A stretch of 55,439 bases of DNA from Bacteriovorax stolpii (GCA_945860895.1 CAMASK010000010.1:1-55439); one strand, 5' to 3'. Numbered from the stretch's first letter, positions 1-8,916 are shown. A program made the numbers and translations. The notes: generated by a model from the sequence alone, not told the origin.

Positions 1-149
1 AAGGTATGGAAATGATCATGCCAGGTGATAACACATCATTTGGTGTTGAGTTGATCGCTCCGGTTGCCATGGAAAAAGGTCTTCGTTTCGCAATTCGCGA
101 GGGTGGACGTACAATTGGTGCTGGTACAGTATCTGATATTATTGAATAA
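1..149 (+). CDS. tuf: Elongation factor Tu, C-terminal end (partial)
   Basis: The window opens inside this gene. The frame starting at base 3 gives 48 residues ending at the TAA at 147-149. The peptide contains [16 protein letters not shown], the hallmark of EF-Tu domain 3 close to its C-terminus. EF-Tu delivers aminoacyl-tRNA to the ribosomal A site as a GTP complex. It lies 79 bases upstream of rpsJ on the same strand, the usual junction between the str and S10 operons. Only the family can be judged, since the GTPase domain lies outside the window. Confidence 0.95.
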   Translation, partial: GMEMIMPGDNTSFGVELIAPVAMEKGLRFAIREGGRTIGAGTVSDIIE

Positions 150-166
150 CGTCAAAAATTTAACAG

Positions 167-189
167 AAGGGGCTTTACAAAGGCCCTTT
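167..189 (+). terminator. Hairpin between tuf and rpsJ (weak terminator or attenuator)
   Basis: AAGGGGCTTT and AAAGGCCCTT form a near-perfect inverted repeat with one mismatch. Only a short, non-continuous T stretch follows. It may partly end str transcripts or act as an attenuator before rpsJ. Read-through into the S10 cluster is likely because no clear new promoter is visible. Confidence 0.45.
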
Positions 190-228
190 CAAGCTTTAAT
201 TTGACAAAAAAATTTTTGGAGACCTTTA

Positions 229-537
229 ATGAAGACCAATAAACTGAGAATTAAGCTTCGTGCTTATGATTCAAGCATTCTCGATGCGTCAGTACAAGAA
301 ATCGTACAGACGGCGAAGAACACTGGTGCCCGCGTAGCTGGCCCAATTCCTCTTCCTACGGAAATTAATAAATATACCGTACTTCGGTCACCACACATCG
401 ATAAAAAGTCGCGTGAGCAGTTCGAAATGAGAACTCATAAGCGTTTGATTGATATCGTTGAACCAACTCAACAGACTGTTGATAGCTTAATGAAGCTCGA
501 CCTTTCTGCTGGTGTTGACGTTGAGATCAAGTACTAG
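229..537 (+). CDS. rpsJ: 30S ribosomal protein S10
   Basis: The 102-residue protein matches the normal length of S10 and carries the conserved stretch [18 protein letters not shown]10 sits in the head of the 30S subunit. In the family it also acts as NusE, pairing with NusB in antitermination. The start is set by GGAG at 218-221, seven bases before the ATG. It is the first gene of the S10 cluster, separated from rplC by an unusually long gap of 83 bases that holds two possible RNA structures. Identification is secure. Confidence 0.97.
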   Translation: MKTNKLRIKLRAYDSSILDASVQEIVQTAKNTGARVAGPIPLPTEINKYTVLRSPHIDKKSREQFEMRTHKRLIDIVEPTQQTVDSLMKLDLSAGVDVEIKY

Positions 538-540
538 TAT

Positions 541-561
541 AACGGCTAAACGTTTTTTTTT
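541..561 (+). terminator. Short stem plus T-run after rpsJ (possible attenuator)
   Basis: AACG at 541-544 can pair with CGTT at 551-554, and the T-run continues to about 561. The stem is only four base pairs, so this would be a weak terminator. It lies three bases after the rpsJ stop, where most ribosomal operons have no such signal. Confidence 0.35.
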
Positions 562-585
562 GTTTCTCTAATATTAACCATGAAT

Positions 586-608
586 GCATCCCTGAGATAG
601 GGTGATGC
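586..608 (+). promoter_or_regulatory. Hairpin just upstream of the rplC ribosome-binding site
   Basis: GCATC (586-590) pairs with GATGC (604-608), and CCT (591-593) pairs with AGG (599-601), leaving a two-base bulge. The structure ends four bases before the rplC Shine-Dalgarno sequence GGAGGG (612-617). It could be a protein-binding or translation-control element. That role is inference. Confidence 0.35.
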
Positions 609-620
609 TGTGGAGGGCGA

Positions 621-1274
621 ATGTCAGACTCTAAAGTTAGTCTGCCAGCTTTTTACGGAATTAAAGCTGGTATGACCAGAATCTTCGACACGAACGGTAA
701 CCACGTTCCTGTCTCTGTTGTGAAACTAATTCCAAATGTGATTTCACAAGTTAAAACTGCTGAAAAAGATGGCTACACTGCTTACCAGGTTGCTTACAAT
801 GAGAAACGTGAATCTCTTGTAACATCTCCACTTAAGGGCCAGCTCAAGAAAGCTAACATCGAAAAGACATTCTCAGAATTTTCTGAAATTAAAGTAGATG
901 CAGTATCAGCTGATGCTCTTGGAAAAGAAGCATCTTTGGATCAATTCCCTGTTGCAACTTATATCGACGTTACCGGACCTTCTAAAGGTAAGGGTTTCGC
1001 TGGTGTTATGAAGCGATACAATTTCCAAGGTGGTCCAGCTGCCCACGGTTCTCACTTCCACCGTCGTCCAGGTTCTATCGGATGTCGTGCTACTCCAGCA
1101 CGTGTATTCGCTAATAAGAAAATGCCTGGTCACTTAGGAGTTGAGACTTCAACTGTACAAAACATCCAAGTAGTAGAAGTAAATTTAGAAGCTGGTTACA
1201 TGCTTATAAAAGGTTCTATTCCTGGCTCAAAGAACGGATTCGTGAAAATCATGAAATCTGTTAAGAAAGCGTAA
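621..1274 (+). CDS. rplC: 50S ribosomal protein L3
   Basis: The 217-residue protein begins with the typical L3 N-terminus (GIKAGMTRIFD) and has the central GPSKGKGFAGVMKRYNF and GSIGCRATPARVF segments. L3 binds 23S rRNA early in assembly and reaches towards the peptidyl-transferase centre. GGAGGG at 612-617 lies three bases before the ATG. It follows rpsJ after a gap with possible attenuator structures and precedes rplD by 11 bases. Length and motifs are normal. Confidence 0.97.
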   Translation: MSDSKVSLPAFYGIKAGMTRIFDTNGNHVPVSVVKLIPNVISQVKTAEKDGYTAYQVAYNEKRESLVTSPLKGQLKKANIEKTFSEFSEIKVDAVSADALGKEASLDQFPVATYIDVTGPSKGKGFAGVMKRYNFQGGPAAHGSHFHRRPGSIGCRATPARVFANKKMPGHLGVETSTVQNIQVVEVNLEAGYMLIKGSIPGSKNGFVKIMKSVKKA

Positions 1275-1285
1275 GGTAGGTAATT

Positions 1286-1903
1286 ATGACTGAAATAGCA
1301 TTATTAAATACAAAATTTGAAAAGTCTGGTTCTGTAAAAGCCAAGATTGATCTATCTGCTGAATCTATCAACATGACAGTAGTACACCAAATCGTGAAAG
1401 CGACTTTGGCAGGTCGTCGTCAAGGCACAGCCATGACTAAGACTAAAGCTCTTGTTTCTGGTGGTGGTAAGAAGCCGTTCAAGCAAAAAGGAACTGGTAA
1501 CGCTCGTCAGGGTTCTACTCGTTCTCCTTTAATGCCTGGAGGCGGTACTGCATTTGGTCCTCAGCCCCGTGATTACACTCAGAAAGTTAATAAGAAGATG
1601 ATGCTTAATGCAATCGCTTCTGTTCTTGCTGATAAATTCCAGGCCGGCAAATTGCACATCGTGGAAAAAATTGAAACTACTGGTAAGACAAAAGATATGT
1701 ACAAGGCTCTTAATTCAAGAAAGCTGTTACCAGCTCTCGTGATCACTACAGAGCTTAATGACAAAGTTTTGAATGCAGTAAGTAACTTAGAAAAAGCGAA
1801 GTATGCCCCGGTTGATGGATTTAGCGTTTACGAAGCAATCAAATTCGAAAACCTAGTCATTGAAAAAGGCGCTTTCGAAAAATTAATTAGCAGGCTGGTG
1901 TAA
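1286..1903 (+). CDS. rplD: 50S ribosomal protein L4
   Basis: The protein has 205 residues. The loop that L4 extends into the peptide exit tunnel is recognisable as KPFKQKGTGNARQGSTRSP, around residues 68-86. In E. coli L4 also represses the S10 operon, but no matching leader was recognised here. The stop codon is one base from the rplW start, so the pair is probably translationally coupled. Length and motifs are normal. Confidence 0.97.
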   Translation: MTEIALLNTKFEKSGSVKAKIDLSAESINMTVVHQIVKATLAGRRQGTAMTKTKALVSGGGKKPFKQKGTGNARQGSTRSPLMPGGGTAFGPQPRDYTQKVNKKMMLNAIASVLADKFQAGKLHIVEKIETTGKTKDMYKALNSRKLLPALVITTELNDKVLNAVSNLEKAKYAPVDGFSVYEAIKFENLVIEKGAFEKLISRLV

Positions 1904-1904
1904 G

Positions 1905-2195
1905 ATGATAGGTTTAGAAAACGTACTTGTTAAACCACTATTAACTGAAAAAACGTCTAAAGAGACAGAAACTTATAATCGCTACGCTTTCGTAGTGAAT
2001 ATTAAGGCTAATAAAAATCATATCAAAAATGCTGTTGAAAAGTTTTTTGATGTGAAAGTTCTTAGCGTTCGCACTTCAGTTCTTCCAGGGAAGACAAAGC
2101 GCGCAGGTAAAGGCTTTAAGAAGACTGCAAAGTCTAAAAAAGCTTATGTTCAACTCCAAGACGGCCAGAAGATTGAATTCTTCAAGGGCATCTAA
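1905..2195 (+). CDS. rplW: 50S ribosomal protein L23
   Basis: The 96-residue protein has the L23 features LVKPLLTEKTS near the N-terminus and a basic loop around KTKRAGKGFKKTAKSKKAYV. L23 lies at the exit of the peptide tunnel and in the family provides the docking site for trigger factor and SRP. It starts one base after the rplD stop and precedes rplB by 17 bases. Confidence 0.96.
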   Translation: MIGLENVLVKPLLTEKTSKETETYNRYAFVVNIKANKNHIKNAVEKFFDVKVLSVRTSVLPGKTKRAGKGFKKTAKSKKAYVQLQDGQKIEFFKGI

Positions 2196-2212
2196 GGTAA
2201 AGGGTTAAAACG

Positions 2213-3037
2213 ATGGCAACTTTAAAAAAATTCAGACCTATTACACCATCTCAACGTGAGAAAGTGGTTGTAACTGGTGACGTAACTAAAGGTGTAGCTC
2301 CAGAGAAATCTCTCTTGGCTCCACTTAAGAAAAACGCTGGCCGTAACTCAAGTGGTAAAATCACTGTTCGTCACCATGGTGGCGGAGTTAAGCAGAAATA
2401 CAGAATGATTGATTTCAAGCGCGATAAGCTTGATATCCCAGCAACTGTAAAATCAATTGAGCATGATCCAAATAGAACAAGTAACATTGCTCTAGTTGTT
2501 TACGCTGATGGCGTAAAAACATACATCATTGCACCAGTTGGATTGAAAGTTGGTGATGTTGTAATTTCTTCTAATAATGCAGATATCAAAGCGGGTAACT
2601 CTAAGCTTCTTAGCGATATCCCGGTAGGTACTTTGGTCCACAACGTTGAGTTAAATCCTGGTCGCGGCGGTCAAATGGCTCGCTCTGCCGGTTCATACGC
2701 TCAGCTTATGGCTAAAGAGGGTGAGTACGCTCTTCTTCGTTTACCTTCTGGTGAAGTTAGAAAAGTTAAATCAAACTGCCGAGCTACTATTGGCCAAGTT
2801 GGTAAGATCGAGCACGAACTTGCTAACACCGGTAAAGCTGGTACAAACCGTCACCGCGGTATTCGTCCTACAGTTCGAGGTGTTGTAATGAACCCAGTAG
2901 ATCACCCACATGGCGGTGGTGAAGGTCGTACAAGTGGTGGTCGTCACCCTGTTACTCCTTGGGGCTTACAAACTCGTGGCTTGAAGACAAGAAAGAATAA
3001 GCGTACAAATCAATTTATCGTTAAGAGAAGAAAGTAA
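2213..3037 (+). CDS. rplB: 50S ribosomal protein L2
   Basis: The 274-residue protein is the expected length. It carries the L2 signatures [19 protein letters not shown] near residue 45 and [18 protein letters not shown] near residue 225. The second includes the histidine tied to peptidyl-transferase function in the family. It also has the usual basic C-terminus ending in KRRK. L2 helps join the subunits. It is nine bases from rpsS in the S10 cluster. Confidence 0.98.
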   Translation: MATLKKFRPITPSQREKVVVTGDVTKGVAPEKSLLAPLKKNAGRNSSGKITVRHHGGGVKQKYRMIDFKRDKLDIPATVKSIEHDPNRTSNIALVVYADGVKTYIIAPVGLKVGDVVISSNNADIKAGNSKLLSDIPVGTLVHNVELNPGRGGQMARSAGSYAQLMAKEGEYALLRLPSGEVRKVKSNCRATIGQVGKIEHELANTGKAGTNRHRGIRPTVRGVVMNPVDHPHGGGEGRTSGGRHPVTPWGLQTRGLKTRKNKRTNQFIVKRRK

Positions 3038-3046
3038 GAGGTAAAT

Positions 3047-3334
3047 ATGGCTCGTTCAATTAAAAAAGGTCCTTTTGTCGATTCTTATCTCTTCAAAAAA
3101 GCTGCAGAAGCTAAGAAGAATACGAAAGGCAATACAGTCATCAAAACCTGGTCGCGTCGTTCTACGATTACACCAGCGTTCATTGGTTTAACTTTCGCCG
3201 TTCATAACGGAAAGAAATTCATTCCAGTTTACGTGACTGACAATATGGTTGGGCACAAGTTTGGAGAATTCTCTATAACTCGTACCTTCAACGGTCACTC
3301 TGCTGGCGATAAGAAAGCCGGCGGCGATAAGTAA
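3047..3334 (+). CDS. rpsS: 30S ribosomal protein S19
   Basis: The 95-residue protein begins [15 protein letters not shown] and contains [20 protein letters not shown] and [13 protein letters not shown], all diagnostic of S19. S19 forms a complex with S13 in the 30S head and contacts tRNA. AAGAGG lies just before the ATG. It is followed by rplV after 10 bases, the canonical order. Confidence 0.97.
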   Translation: MARSIKKGPFVDSYLFKKAAEAKKNTKGNTVIKTWSRRSTITPAFIGLTFAVHNGKKFIPVYVTDNMVGHKFGEFSITRTFNGHSAGDKKAGGDK

Positions 3335-3344
3335 GAGGTAAATT

Positions 3345-3677
3345 ATGATAACAGTAAAAAATAACAATGTTGGCACATCAGCTCGTAAAGTTAGACAAGT
3401 GTGTGACTTAATTCGTAGAAAAAAAGTTGAAGAAGCTCTTAAAATTCTTCGCTTCTGCGAAAAGAAAGAAACAGCAATTATCGTAACAAAATTAATTAAC
3501 AGTGGTCTTGCGATCGCTGCTGAATCTAAGAAGTATGACTTAGATAATCTCATTATTGATATTATCAAGGTTGATGAAGGTCCAACTCTTAAGCGTATTA
3601 TGCCAAGAGCTCAAGGCCGTGCTTATCAGATCCAGAAAAAATCAAGTTACGTAACACTTTCGCTTAAAGAAGCTTAA
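3345..3677 (+). CDS. rplV: 50S ribosomal protein L22
   Basis: The 110-residue protein has the L22 pattern of N-terminal helices (NVGTSARKVRQVCDLIRRKK) and the C-terminal hairpin region PTLKRIMPRAQGRAYQIQKK that lines the exit tunnel. L22 is an early-assembly protein whose loop contacts nascent peptides. It lies between rpsS and rpsC with short spacers (10 and 15 bases). Confidence 0.97.
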   Translation: MITVKNNNVGTSARKVRQVCDLIRRKKVEEALKILRFCEKKETAIIVTKLINSGLAIAAESKKYDLDNLIIDIIKVDEGPTLKRIMPRAQGRAYQIQKKSSYVTLSLKEA

Positions 3678-3692
3678 TCAAGGAACAGACTA

Positions 3693-4319
3693 ATGGGACA
3701 AAAGGTTAATCCGTACGGCTTTAGACTAGGTTATATCAAGACTTGGCACTCTAACTGGTACGTTAAAAACAACTACGCAGAAATTTTACAACAAGATCTT
3801 GCGATCAGAAATTATATCGACACTGAGCTTGCTCAGGCTGCGATTGCAAAAACTGAAATCACTCGTACTGCAGATCAGGTAAAAGTTACTGTTTATTCTG
3901 CAAAACCAGGTGTAGCGATTGGTAAAAAAGGCACAGGTATTGAAAAAATACGTAATGACCTTAAAAAAATTACAAATTGCCCTTTGTTTTTCAATATCGC
4001 TGAAGTAAAGCGTCCTGACGCAGAAGCTAAGTTGATTGCAGAAAACATTGCTCAACAGCTTGAAAAACGAGTTGCTTTCCGTCGCGCTATGAAAAAAGTG
4101 ATGACTTCTGCATTCCGTTCAGGTGTTAAAGGTATCAAAGTAAAATGTTCTGGCCGTTTAGGTGGAGCTGAAATTGCTCGTACTGAAGGTTATGCTGAGA
4201 AGAAAGTTCCTCTTCATACACTTCGTGCTGATATCGATTACAACACCGCTCAAGCTAAAACCACTTTCGGTATTATCGGAGTTAAGGTTTGGGTTTATAA
4301 AGGCGAGATCTATAAATAA
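3693..4319 (+). CDS. rpsC: 30S ribosomal protein S3
   Basis: The 208-residue protein starts [13 protein letters not shown]. It has a KH RNA-binding segment around [17 protein letters not shown] (residues 72-88) and the C-terminal S3 domain with [20 protein letters not shown]3 sits at the mRNA entry site of the 30S subunit. Its length is at the short end of the family. It lies 15 bases after rplV and 23 before rplP. Confidence 0.97.
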   Translation: MGQKVNPYGFRLGYIKTWHSNWYVKNNYAEILQQDLAIRNYIDTELAQAAIAKTEITRTADQVKVTVYSAKPGVAIGKKGTGIEKIRNDLKKITNCPLFFNIAEVKRPDAEAKLIAENIAQQLEKRVAFRRAMKKVMTSAFRSGVKGIKVKCSGRLGGAEIARTEGYAEKKVPLHTLRADIDYNTAQAKTTFGIIGVKVWVYKGEIYK

Positions 4320-4342
4320 TAATAAGTACTTAGAGGTATTAT

Positions 4343-4891
4343 ATGTTAAGTCCTAAACGAGTAAAACATAGAAAGATGCAAAAAGGTCGTATGACTGGTG
4401 CTGCCCATACAGGTAACACACTTACTTTCGGTGAATTTGGTCTTCAAGCTTTAACTTGTGGTTTTATTACAAATCGTCAAATTGAAGCTGCCCGTATCGC
4501 GATTTCACGTGAAACAAAACGTGGTGGTCAGATGTGGATTAAAATTTTCCCAGATAAATCTCTTTCTAAAAAACCTGCCGAAGTTCGTATGGGTAAAGGA
4601 AAAGGATCACCTGAGGAGTGGGTTGCTGTTATTAAGCCGGGCCGTATTCTTTTTGAAATCGGTGGTGTAGACAAGGCAACTGCTGACGCAGCACTAAGAT
4701 TAGCAAAATATAAACTTCCAGTTAGGACGAAAATCGTTTCTAAGGCTGAGTTAGATGAAGCTTCAGGAGTTGTATCCGTGACTGCTCATACTAAAGCAGT
4801 AAAAGCTGTAAAAGAAACAGCCGTTGAAGCTCCAAAAGCCGCCGCCGCTCCTAAAGCTGCCGCAGCTCCAAAAGCTAAAACATCTAAATAA
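4343..4891 (+). CDS. rplP: 50S ribosomal protein L16 with C-terminal extension
   Basis: Residues 1 to about 137 are a normal L16: [17 protein letters not shown] start, [20 protein letters not shown], and the [19 protein letters not shown] segment. L16 binds near the A site and helps position tRNA. The protein is 182 residues, about 45 longer than usual. The tail is rich in Ala, Lys and Pro and includes two and a half copies of APKAAA, encoded by 18-base direct repeats. The tail is not part of the family fold and its role is unknown. rpmC follows after 22 bases. Confidence 0.95.
   Translation: MLSPKRVKHRKMQKGRMTGAAHTGNTLTFGEFGLQALTCGFITNRQIEAARIAISRETKRGGQMWIKIFPDKSLSKKPAEVRMGKGKGSPEEWVAVIKPGRILFEIGGVDKATADAALRLAKYKLPVRTKIVSKAELDEASGVVSVTAHTKAVKAVKETAVEAPKAAAAPKAAAAPKAKTSK
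4828..4878 (+). repeat. 18-base tandem repeats in rplP coding the APKAAA tail
   Basis: Units at 4828-4845, 4846-4863 and a partial unit at 4864-4878 each begin GCTCC(A/T)AAAGC and encode Ala-Pro-Lys-Ala-Ala-Ala. The copies differ at third-codon positions, which suggests the tail is kept as protein rather than being a fresh slippage product. Confidence 0.8.
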
Positions 4892-4913
4892 AACTGGATA
4901 ATCAGAGGTAGTT

Positions 4914-5105
4914 ATGTTAAAAACCAGCGAAATTTCAAAGCTAAGCGTAAAAGAGATTACAGGGAAGGTTGCTTCTCTTAAGTCAGAACTTTTTAATACA
5001 AAGTTCAATAAGTTCACAACTGGGTCTGAAAAGCCTCATACAGTGAAACTTCTTAAGAAAAACATTGCTCGTCTCCTTACTCAGAAAAGCGCAAATAAGA
5101 AATAA
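4914..5105 (+). CDS. rpmC: 50S ribosomal protein L29
   Basis: The 63-residue helical protein has the L29 signatures near its N-terminus (LKTSEISKLSVKEITGKVASL) as two helices, plus a C-terminal HTVKLLKKNIARLLTQKS. L29 lies beside L23 at the tunnel exit. Size and position between rplP and rpsQ are canonical. AGAGG precedes the ATG. Confidence 0.93.
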   Translation: MLKTSEISKLSVKEITGKVASLKSELFNTKFNKFTTGSEKPHTVKLLKKNIARLLTQKSANKK

Positions 5106-5113
5106 GGTGAATT

Positions 5114-5359
5114 ATGAGCACAACATTTAAAAGAACACTAACAGGTGAAGTAGTAAGCGACAAAACAGCAAAAACAATTGTTGTTAAAGTTGAACGTAAA
5201 ACGATGCACCCGAAGTACAGCAAATTCGTTACAACTTCTAAGAAGTATCATTGTCATGATGAGAAAGAATTAGCTTCTGTAGGTAACGTAGTAACAATCA
5301 TCGAATCAAAGCCCTACTCTAAGTTAAAGAGATGGGAACTAGTTTCGATCCAGAAGTAG
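5114..5359 (+). CDS. rpsQ: 30S ribosomal protein S17
   Basis: The 81-residue OB-fold protein has the S17 core [26 protein letters not shown] and a C-terminal [14 protein letters not shown]17 is a primary 16S rRNA-binding protein in the 30S body. It lies eight bases after rpmC and 11 before rplN. Confidence 0.96.
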   Translation: MSTTFKRTLTGEVVSDKTAKTIVVKVERKTMHPKYSKFVTTSKKYHCHDEKELASVGNVVTIIESKPYSKLKRWELVSIQK

Positions 5360-5370
5360 TGGAGTAAATT

Positions 5371-5739
5371 ATGATTCAGCAACAATCAATTCTAGATGTA
5401 GCCGATAACTCAGGTGCAAAAACAGTTCAGTGTATTAAAGTACTGGGCGGTTCAAAGCATATGAGTGCAAACGTAGGCGACGTTATCGTTGTAGCCGTAC
5501 AGCAAGCAATTTCTGGCGGTAAAGTTAAGAAAGGTGACGTTAAGAAAGCAGTTATCGTTCGCACTGTTTACCCAGTAAGACGTGATGATGGTTCATATAT
5601 TAATTTTGATACAAACAGCGTGGTCATTATTGCAGCAAATAATGAACCAGTAGGTACACGTATTTTCGGGCCTGTAGCGAGAGAGTTAAGAAACAAAAAC
5701 TTTTCTAAGATTTGTTCACTCGCTCACGAAGTGCTCTAA
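5371..5739 (+). CDS. rplN: 50S ribosomal protein L14
   Basis: The 122-residue protein starts [27 protein letters not shown] in the usual L14 manner. It has the central [12 protein letters not shown] and the C-terminal [21 protein letters not shown]14 forms part of the subunit interface and in the family is the target of the silencing factor RsfS. It is the first gene of the spc part of the cluster, with no separate promoter seen. Confidence 0.98.
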   Translation: MIQQQSILDVADNSGAKTVQCIKVLGGSKHMSANVGDVIVVAVQQAISGGKVKKGDVKKAVIVRTVYPVRRDDGSYINFDTNSVVIIAANNEPVGTRIFGPVARELRNKNFSKICSLAHEVL

Positions 5740-5761
5740 TCAGCGTGTAAAAAGAGGGAAT

Positions 5762-6073
5762 ATGCAAAAGCTGAAAGTGAACGATACAGTTCAAATCCTT
5801 GCCGGAAAAGATAAAGGCAAAAACGGAAAGATCGTATCAATCAACTTCAAAACCAACAGAGTTGTGGTTGAAGGTGTAAACGTAGTAAAAAAAGCAATGA
5901 AGCCTAATCAAGCTAATCAGCAGGGTGGAATTGTGGATCTGGAAAAAGCCATCCATATCAGTAACGTTGCTCTATTGGATCCTAAATCAGGAAAACCAAC
6001 AAGAGTTGCTGTTAAAAAAGTTAATGGCAAAAACGTACGAGTTGCTGCCAAAAGCAAACTAGAAATTAAATAA
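5762..6073 (+). CDS. rplX: 50S ribosomal protein L24
   Basis: The 103-residue protein has the KOW motif [18 protein letters not shown] at residues 10-27, followed by [15 protein letters not shown], diagnostic of L24. L24 starts 50S assembly by binding the 5' part of 23S rRNA. It is placed between rplN and rplE as expected. GAGGG lies four bases before the ATG. Confidence 0.96.
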   Translation: MQKLKVNDTVQILAGKDKGKNGKIVSINFKTNRVVVEGVNVVKKAMKPNQANQQGGIVDLEKAIHISNVALLDPKSGKPTRVAVKKVNGKNVRVAAKSKLEIK

Positions 6074-6087
6074 TTGAGGTTACATAT

Positions 6088-6630
6088 ATGGCACGTTTAA
6101 AAGCTCAGTATGAAACTGAGATTAAAAAAAAGATGATGGATAAGTACAAGTACGGTAATCCAAATCAGATACCTAAATTAGAAAAAATCATCGTTAACAG
6201 CGTTACTCGTGATGCTGTTTCTAATGGTAAAATTGTAGATAGCATTGCAGCTGAACTTGCAGCGGTTACTGGTCAAAAGCCAGTTACTGCAAAAGCTAAA
6301 AAATCTATCGCTTCATTCAAACTACGTGAAGGACAAGCCATTGGTGCTTTCGTTACTCTTCGTGGTGCTAAAATGTATGAATTCCTAGATCGCCTTATTA
6401 ACCTTTCTCTTCCTCGCGTAAGAGACTTTCGTGGTCTTTCTCCTAAAGGATTTGATGGTAAAGGTAACTATACAATGGGCTTGAAAGAGCAAATAATTTT
6501 CCCTGAAATTGACTACGATAAAATCGATAAGATCCGTGGAATGGGAATCAGTTTTGTTACTACAGCTACTAATAACGAAGAAGGCCGCGAGTTGCTTAAG
6601 CAGTTCGGCATGCCTTTCAGAGAGAAATAA
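6088..6630 (+). CDS. rplE: 50S ribosomal protein L5
   Basis: The 180-residue protein contains the L5 motifs [55 protein letters not shown] and the C-terminal [10 protein letters not shown]5 binds 5S rRNA and links it to the large subunit, contacting P-site tRNA. Length and order are normal. rpsN follows after eight bases. Confidence 0.98.
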   Translation: MARLKAQYETEIKKKMMDKYKYGNPNQIPKLEKIIVNSVTRDAVSNGKIVDSIAAELAAVTGQKPVTAKAKKSIASFKLREGQAIGAFVTLRGAKMYEFLDRLINLSLPRVRDFRGLSPKGFDGKGNYTMGLKEQIIFPEIDYDKIDKIRGMGISFVTTATNNEEGRELLKQFGMPFREK

Positions 6631-6638
6631 GAGGTTTT

Positions 6639-6944
6639 ATGGCACGTTTAAGCGCAGTCATTAAAAATAATAAAAGAGCAAAACTTTCTAAGAAAATAGG
6701 GCCAAAAGCTGCTGAACTTAGAAAAAAAGCGGTAGATGCAAAACTTTCTGATGAAGAAAGAGATGCGGCAAGAGCGAAGCTTCAGAAACTTCCTCGTAAT
6801 GCTAACCCTAACCGTGTTCGTAACCGTTGCGAGTTAACAGGCAGACCTCGTGGTGTTTATCGTGATTTTAAATTATGCCGTAACAAGTTTCGTGAACTCG
6901 CGAACAATGGTCTCATCCCTGGTGTGACTAAAGCTAGCTGGTAA
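6639..6944 (+). CDS. rpsN: 30S ribosomal protein S14 (zinc-independent form)
   Basis: The 101-residue protein is the long form of S14. The C-terminal core [20 protein letters not shown] keeps two cysteines but not the four-cysteine zinc ribbon of the short form. S14 sits in the 30S head near S3 and S10. A long charged N-terminal half is typical of this form. It lies between rplE and rpsH, its canonical place. Confidence 0.95.
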   Translation: MARLSAVIKNNKRAKLSKKIGPKAAELRKKAVDAKLSDEERDAARAKLQKLPRNANPNRVRNRCELTGRPRGVYRDFKLCRNKFRELANNGLIPGVTKASW

Positions 6945-6956
6945 GGAGAAAAATTT

Positions 6957-7340
6957 ATGATGACAGATCCTATCGCAGATATGCTTACTCGAATCCGTAA
7001 CGCTAACAAGGCTGGCCTTGATAAGTGTGATATTCCTGCAAGCAAGATTAAAGCAAACATTTGCCGCGTATTAAAAGAAGAAGGCTTTATTAAGTCTTTC
7101 AAAATCGCTGCAAAATCTCCTTCAGAAATTACGATCCGAGTTGGTCTTAAAGAAGGCGCTATTGTTGGAATTAAAAGAATCTCATCTCCAGGTTTGAGAG
7201 TTTATAAAGGCTATACTGAAATGCCACGAGTTTTATCAGGACTTGGGGTTTCAATTGTTTCAACTTCTGCAGGAATTATATCTTCCCGCAAAGCAGCCTC
7301 TCTAAAACTTGGCGGCGAAATTATTTGTAACATTTGGTAA
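6957..7340 (+). CDS. rpsH: 30S ribosomal protein S8
   Basis: The 127-residue protein begins with DPIADMLTRIRNANKAG and ends with GISSRKA-like ISSRKAASLKLGGEIICNIW, both S8 signatures. S8 is a primary 16S rRNA binder and, in E. coli, the repressor of the spc operon. Two in-frame ATGs are adjacent. AAGGAG at 6943-6948 favours the first, at 6957, with eight bases of spacing. Confidence 0.97.
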   Translation: MMTDPIADMLTRIRNANKAGLDKCDIPASKIKANICRVLKEEGFIKSFKIAAKSPSEITIRVGLKEGAIVGIKRISSPGLRVYKGYTEMPRVLSGLGVSIVSTSAGIISSRKAASLKLGGEIICNIW

Positions 7341-7352
7341 TTGGAGAGACTT

Positions 7353-7892
7353 ATGTCACGTATTGGTAAAAAGCCTATTGGCATTCCAGATAAAGTTGAA
7401 GTGAAAGTAAACGGTAACGTTGTTGAAGTTAAAGGTCCGAAAGGCCTATTAACTTATACTTTCCGCAAAGAAGTGAAAATTGAAAAAGCTGATAAGGCTA
7501 TCAATGTAACCCCTGCAGATCAGACAACTGGAGCGAGAGCACTTTGGGGTTTATCTCGTACACTTCTTGGTAATATGGTAACAGGTGTAACGACTGGATT
7601 TGTAAAAACTCTAGAGTTTAATGGTGTAGGTTATAAGGCTGCAGTTTCTGGCACCACGCTTACTCTGAACTTGGGTTATTCGCATCCGATCGATTATAAG
7701 CTTCCTAAGGGTATCGAAGCGAAAGTAATTAAGAATACAATTGAGTTCCACGGAAGTGATAAAGAACTTGTTGGTTTCGTAGCTGCTCAAGTGAGATCTT
7801 TTAGAGAGCCAGAGCCTTACAAAGGTAAGGGTCTTAAGTACATTGATGAGAAGATCATCAGAAAAGCCGGCAAAACTGGCGCTAAAAAATAA
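7353..7892 (+). CDS. rplF: 50S ribosomal protein L6
   Basis: Translation from the ATG at 7353 gives 179 residues starting MSRIGKKPIGIP, the universal L6 start. GGAGA at 7343-7347 supports it. A TTG frame start at 7341, directly after the rpsH stop, would place the Shine-Dalgarno inside the gene and is less likely. The C-terminal EPYKGKGLKYIDEKI is typical. L6 lies near the GTPase-associated region of the 50S subunit. Confidence 0.97.
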   Translation: MSRIGKKPIGIPDKVEVKVNGNVVEVKGPKGLLTYTFRKEVKIEKADKAINVTPADQTTGARALWGLSRTLLGNMVTGVTTGFVKTLEFNGVGYKAAVSGTTLTLNLGYSHPIDYKLPKGIEAKVIKNTIEFHGSDKELVGFVAAQVRSFREPEPYKGKGLKYIDEKIIRKAGKTGAKK

Positions 7893-7902
7893 TAGGTGAA
7901 TT

Positions 7903-8277
7903 ATGAGAAAGAATTCTGCAAAAATTAAAAACCAATCTAAAGCGAAAGAGTACCGTCGTAAACTTTCAATTAGAAAAAAAGTTATTGGATCTGCTGAAGC
8001 TCCACGTTTATGTGTTACTAAAACAAATAAACATCTAAGAGTTCAGGCGATTGATGACGTTAAATCAGCCACTATTTTTTCTGTACAAACGTACGGTAAA
8101 TCTAAAGCAGCTGACTCTGCAAACGCTGAAGGTGCCAAAAAAGTTGGCGCAGCAATCGCAGCTACGCTTAAGAAGAACAACCTAAGCAAAGCTGTTTTTG
8201 ATAGAAGTGGTAAGCAGTACACAGGAGTTATTAAAGCTCTTGCTGACTCTATCCGCGAAAACGGCATTCAAATTTAA
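7903..8277 (+). CDS. rplR: 50S ribosomal protein L18
   Basis: The 124-residue protein has the L18 features APRLCVTKTNKHLRVQAIDD and the C-terminal FDRSGKQYTGVIKALADSIRE. L18 binds 5S rRNA along with L5. The N-terminal 25 residues are strongly basic, as in the family. It lies 10 bases after rplF and 13 before rpsE. Confidence 0.97.
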   Translation: MRKNSAKIKNQSKAKEYRRKLSIRKKVIGSAEAPRLCVTKTNKHLRVQAIDDVKSATIFSVQTYGKSKAADSANAEGAKKVGAAIAATLKKNNLSKAVFDRSGKQYTGVIKALADSIRENGIQI

Positions 8278-8290
8278 TTAGGGGACTTTT

Positions 8291-8908
8291 ATGAGCGAAG
8301 AAAATAATGTAGAAAATGAAAATGAAGCGAAGGGTGACAAGAAGGGCGGTAAACGTCCTCAGAGAGCTCCTCGTCAAGAAAAGAAACCAGCTCCTCAGGA
8401 TGGAATGAATCCAGATCTCGAAGAAAGAGTTGTAGCCGTTAACCGTGTTGCAAAAGTTGTAAAAGGTGGACGTCGTTTCTCTTTCGCTGCTCTAATCGTT
8501 GTTGGCGATAAGAATGGTAAAGTTGGATACGGTCTTGGTAAGGCAAAAGAAGTTCCAGATGCTATCCGTAAGGCTGGCATGAAAGCTTCTAAACGAATGA
8601 TCAAAGTATCAATCGAGAACGGAACAATTCCTCACGAAGTACTTGGTCTGTTTGGAGCTGGAGAAGTTCTTCTTAAGCCAGCTGGAGAAGGTACAGGGAT
8701 TAAGGCAGCGGGTGCTTGCCGTTCAATTCTTGAGCTTGCCGGAGTTAAGAACGTTCTTACTAAGTCTGTTCGTGGTTCGAATCCGCACAACATTGTAAAA
8801 GCTACTTTCAAAGCACTTAAGAGCCTTCGTTCACTTGAAGAAGTGGGTAATGCTCGCGGTGTAAACACTAAAGGCCTTCGTATGAAAGCCAAATCTGCAA
8901 AAGCTTAA
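8291..8908 (+). CDS. rpsE: 30S ribosomal protein S5 with charged N-terminal extension
   Basis: The core (about residues 42-205) is a normal S5 with [39 protein letters not shown] and [21 protein letters not shown]. The first 40 or so residues are an added low-complexity segment: acidic, then rich in Lys, Arg and Pro. S5 acts in decoding accuracy and mRNA unwinding at the entry site. The start at 8291 has GGGGA upstream. The extension is unlikely to be a wrong start because it stays in frame from a good ribosome-binding site. Confidence 0.96.
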   Translation: MSEENNVENENEAKGDKKGGKRPQRAPRQEKKPAPQDGMNPDLEERVVAVNRVAKVVKGGRRFSFAALIVVGDKNGKVGYGLGKAKEVPDAIRKAGMKASKRMIKVSIENGTIPHEVLGLFGAGEVLLKPAGEGTGIKAAGACRSILELAGVKNVLTKSVRGSNPHNIVKATFKALKSLRSLEEVGNARGVNTKGLRMKAKSAKA

Positions 8909-8916
8909 GGTAAAAT

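Noticed and set aside
906-1133. Antisense reading frames inside ribosomal genes (this one and others)
   Set aside because: They have no ribosome-binding sites, lie opposite highly conserved genes and give protein sequences with no family features.
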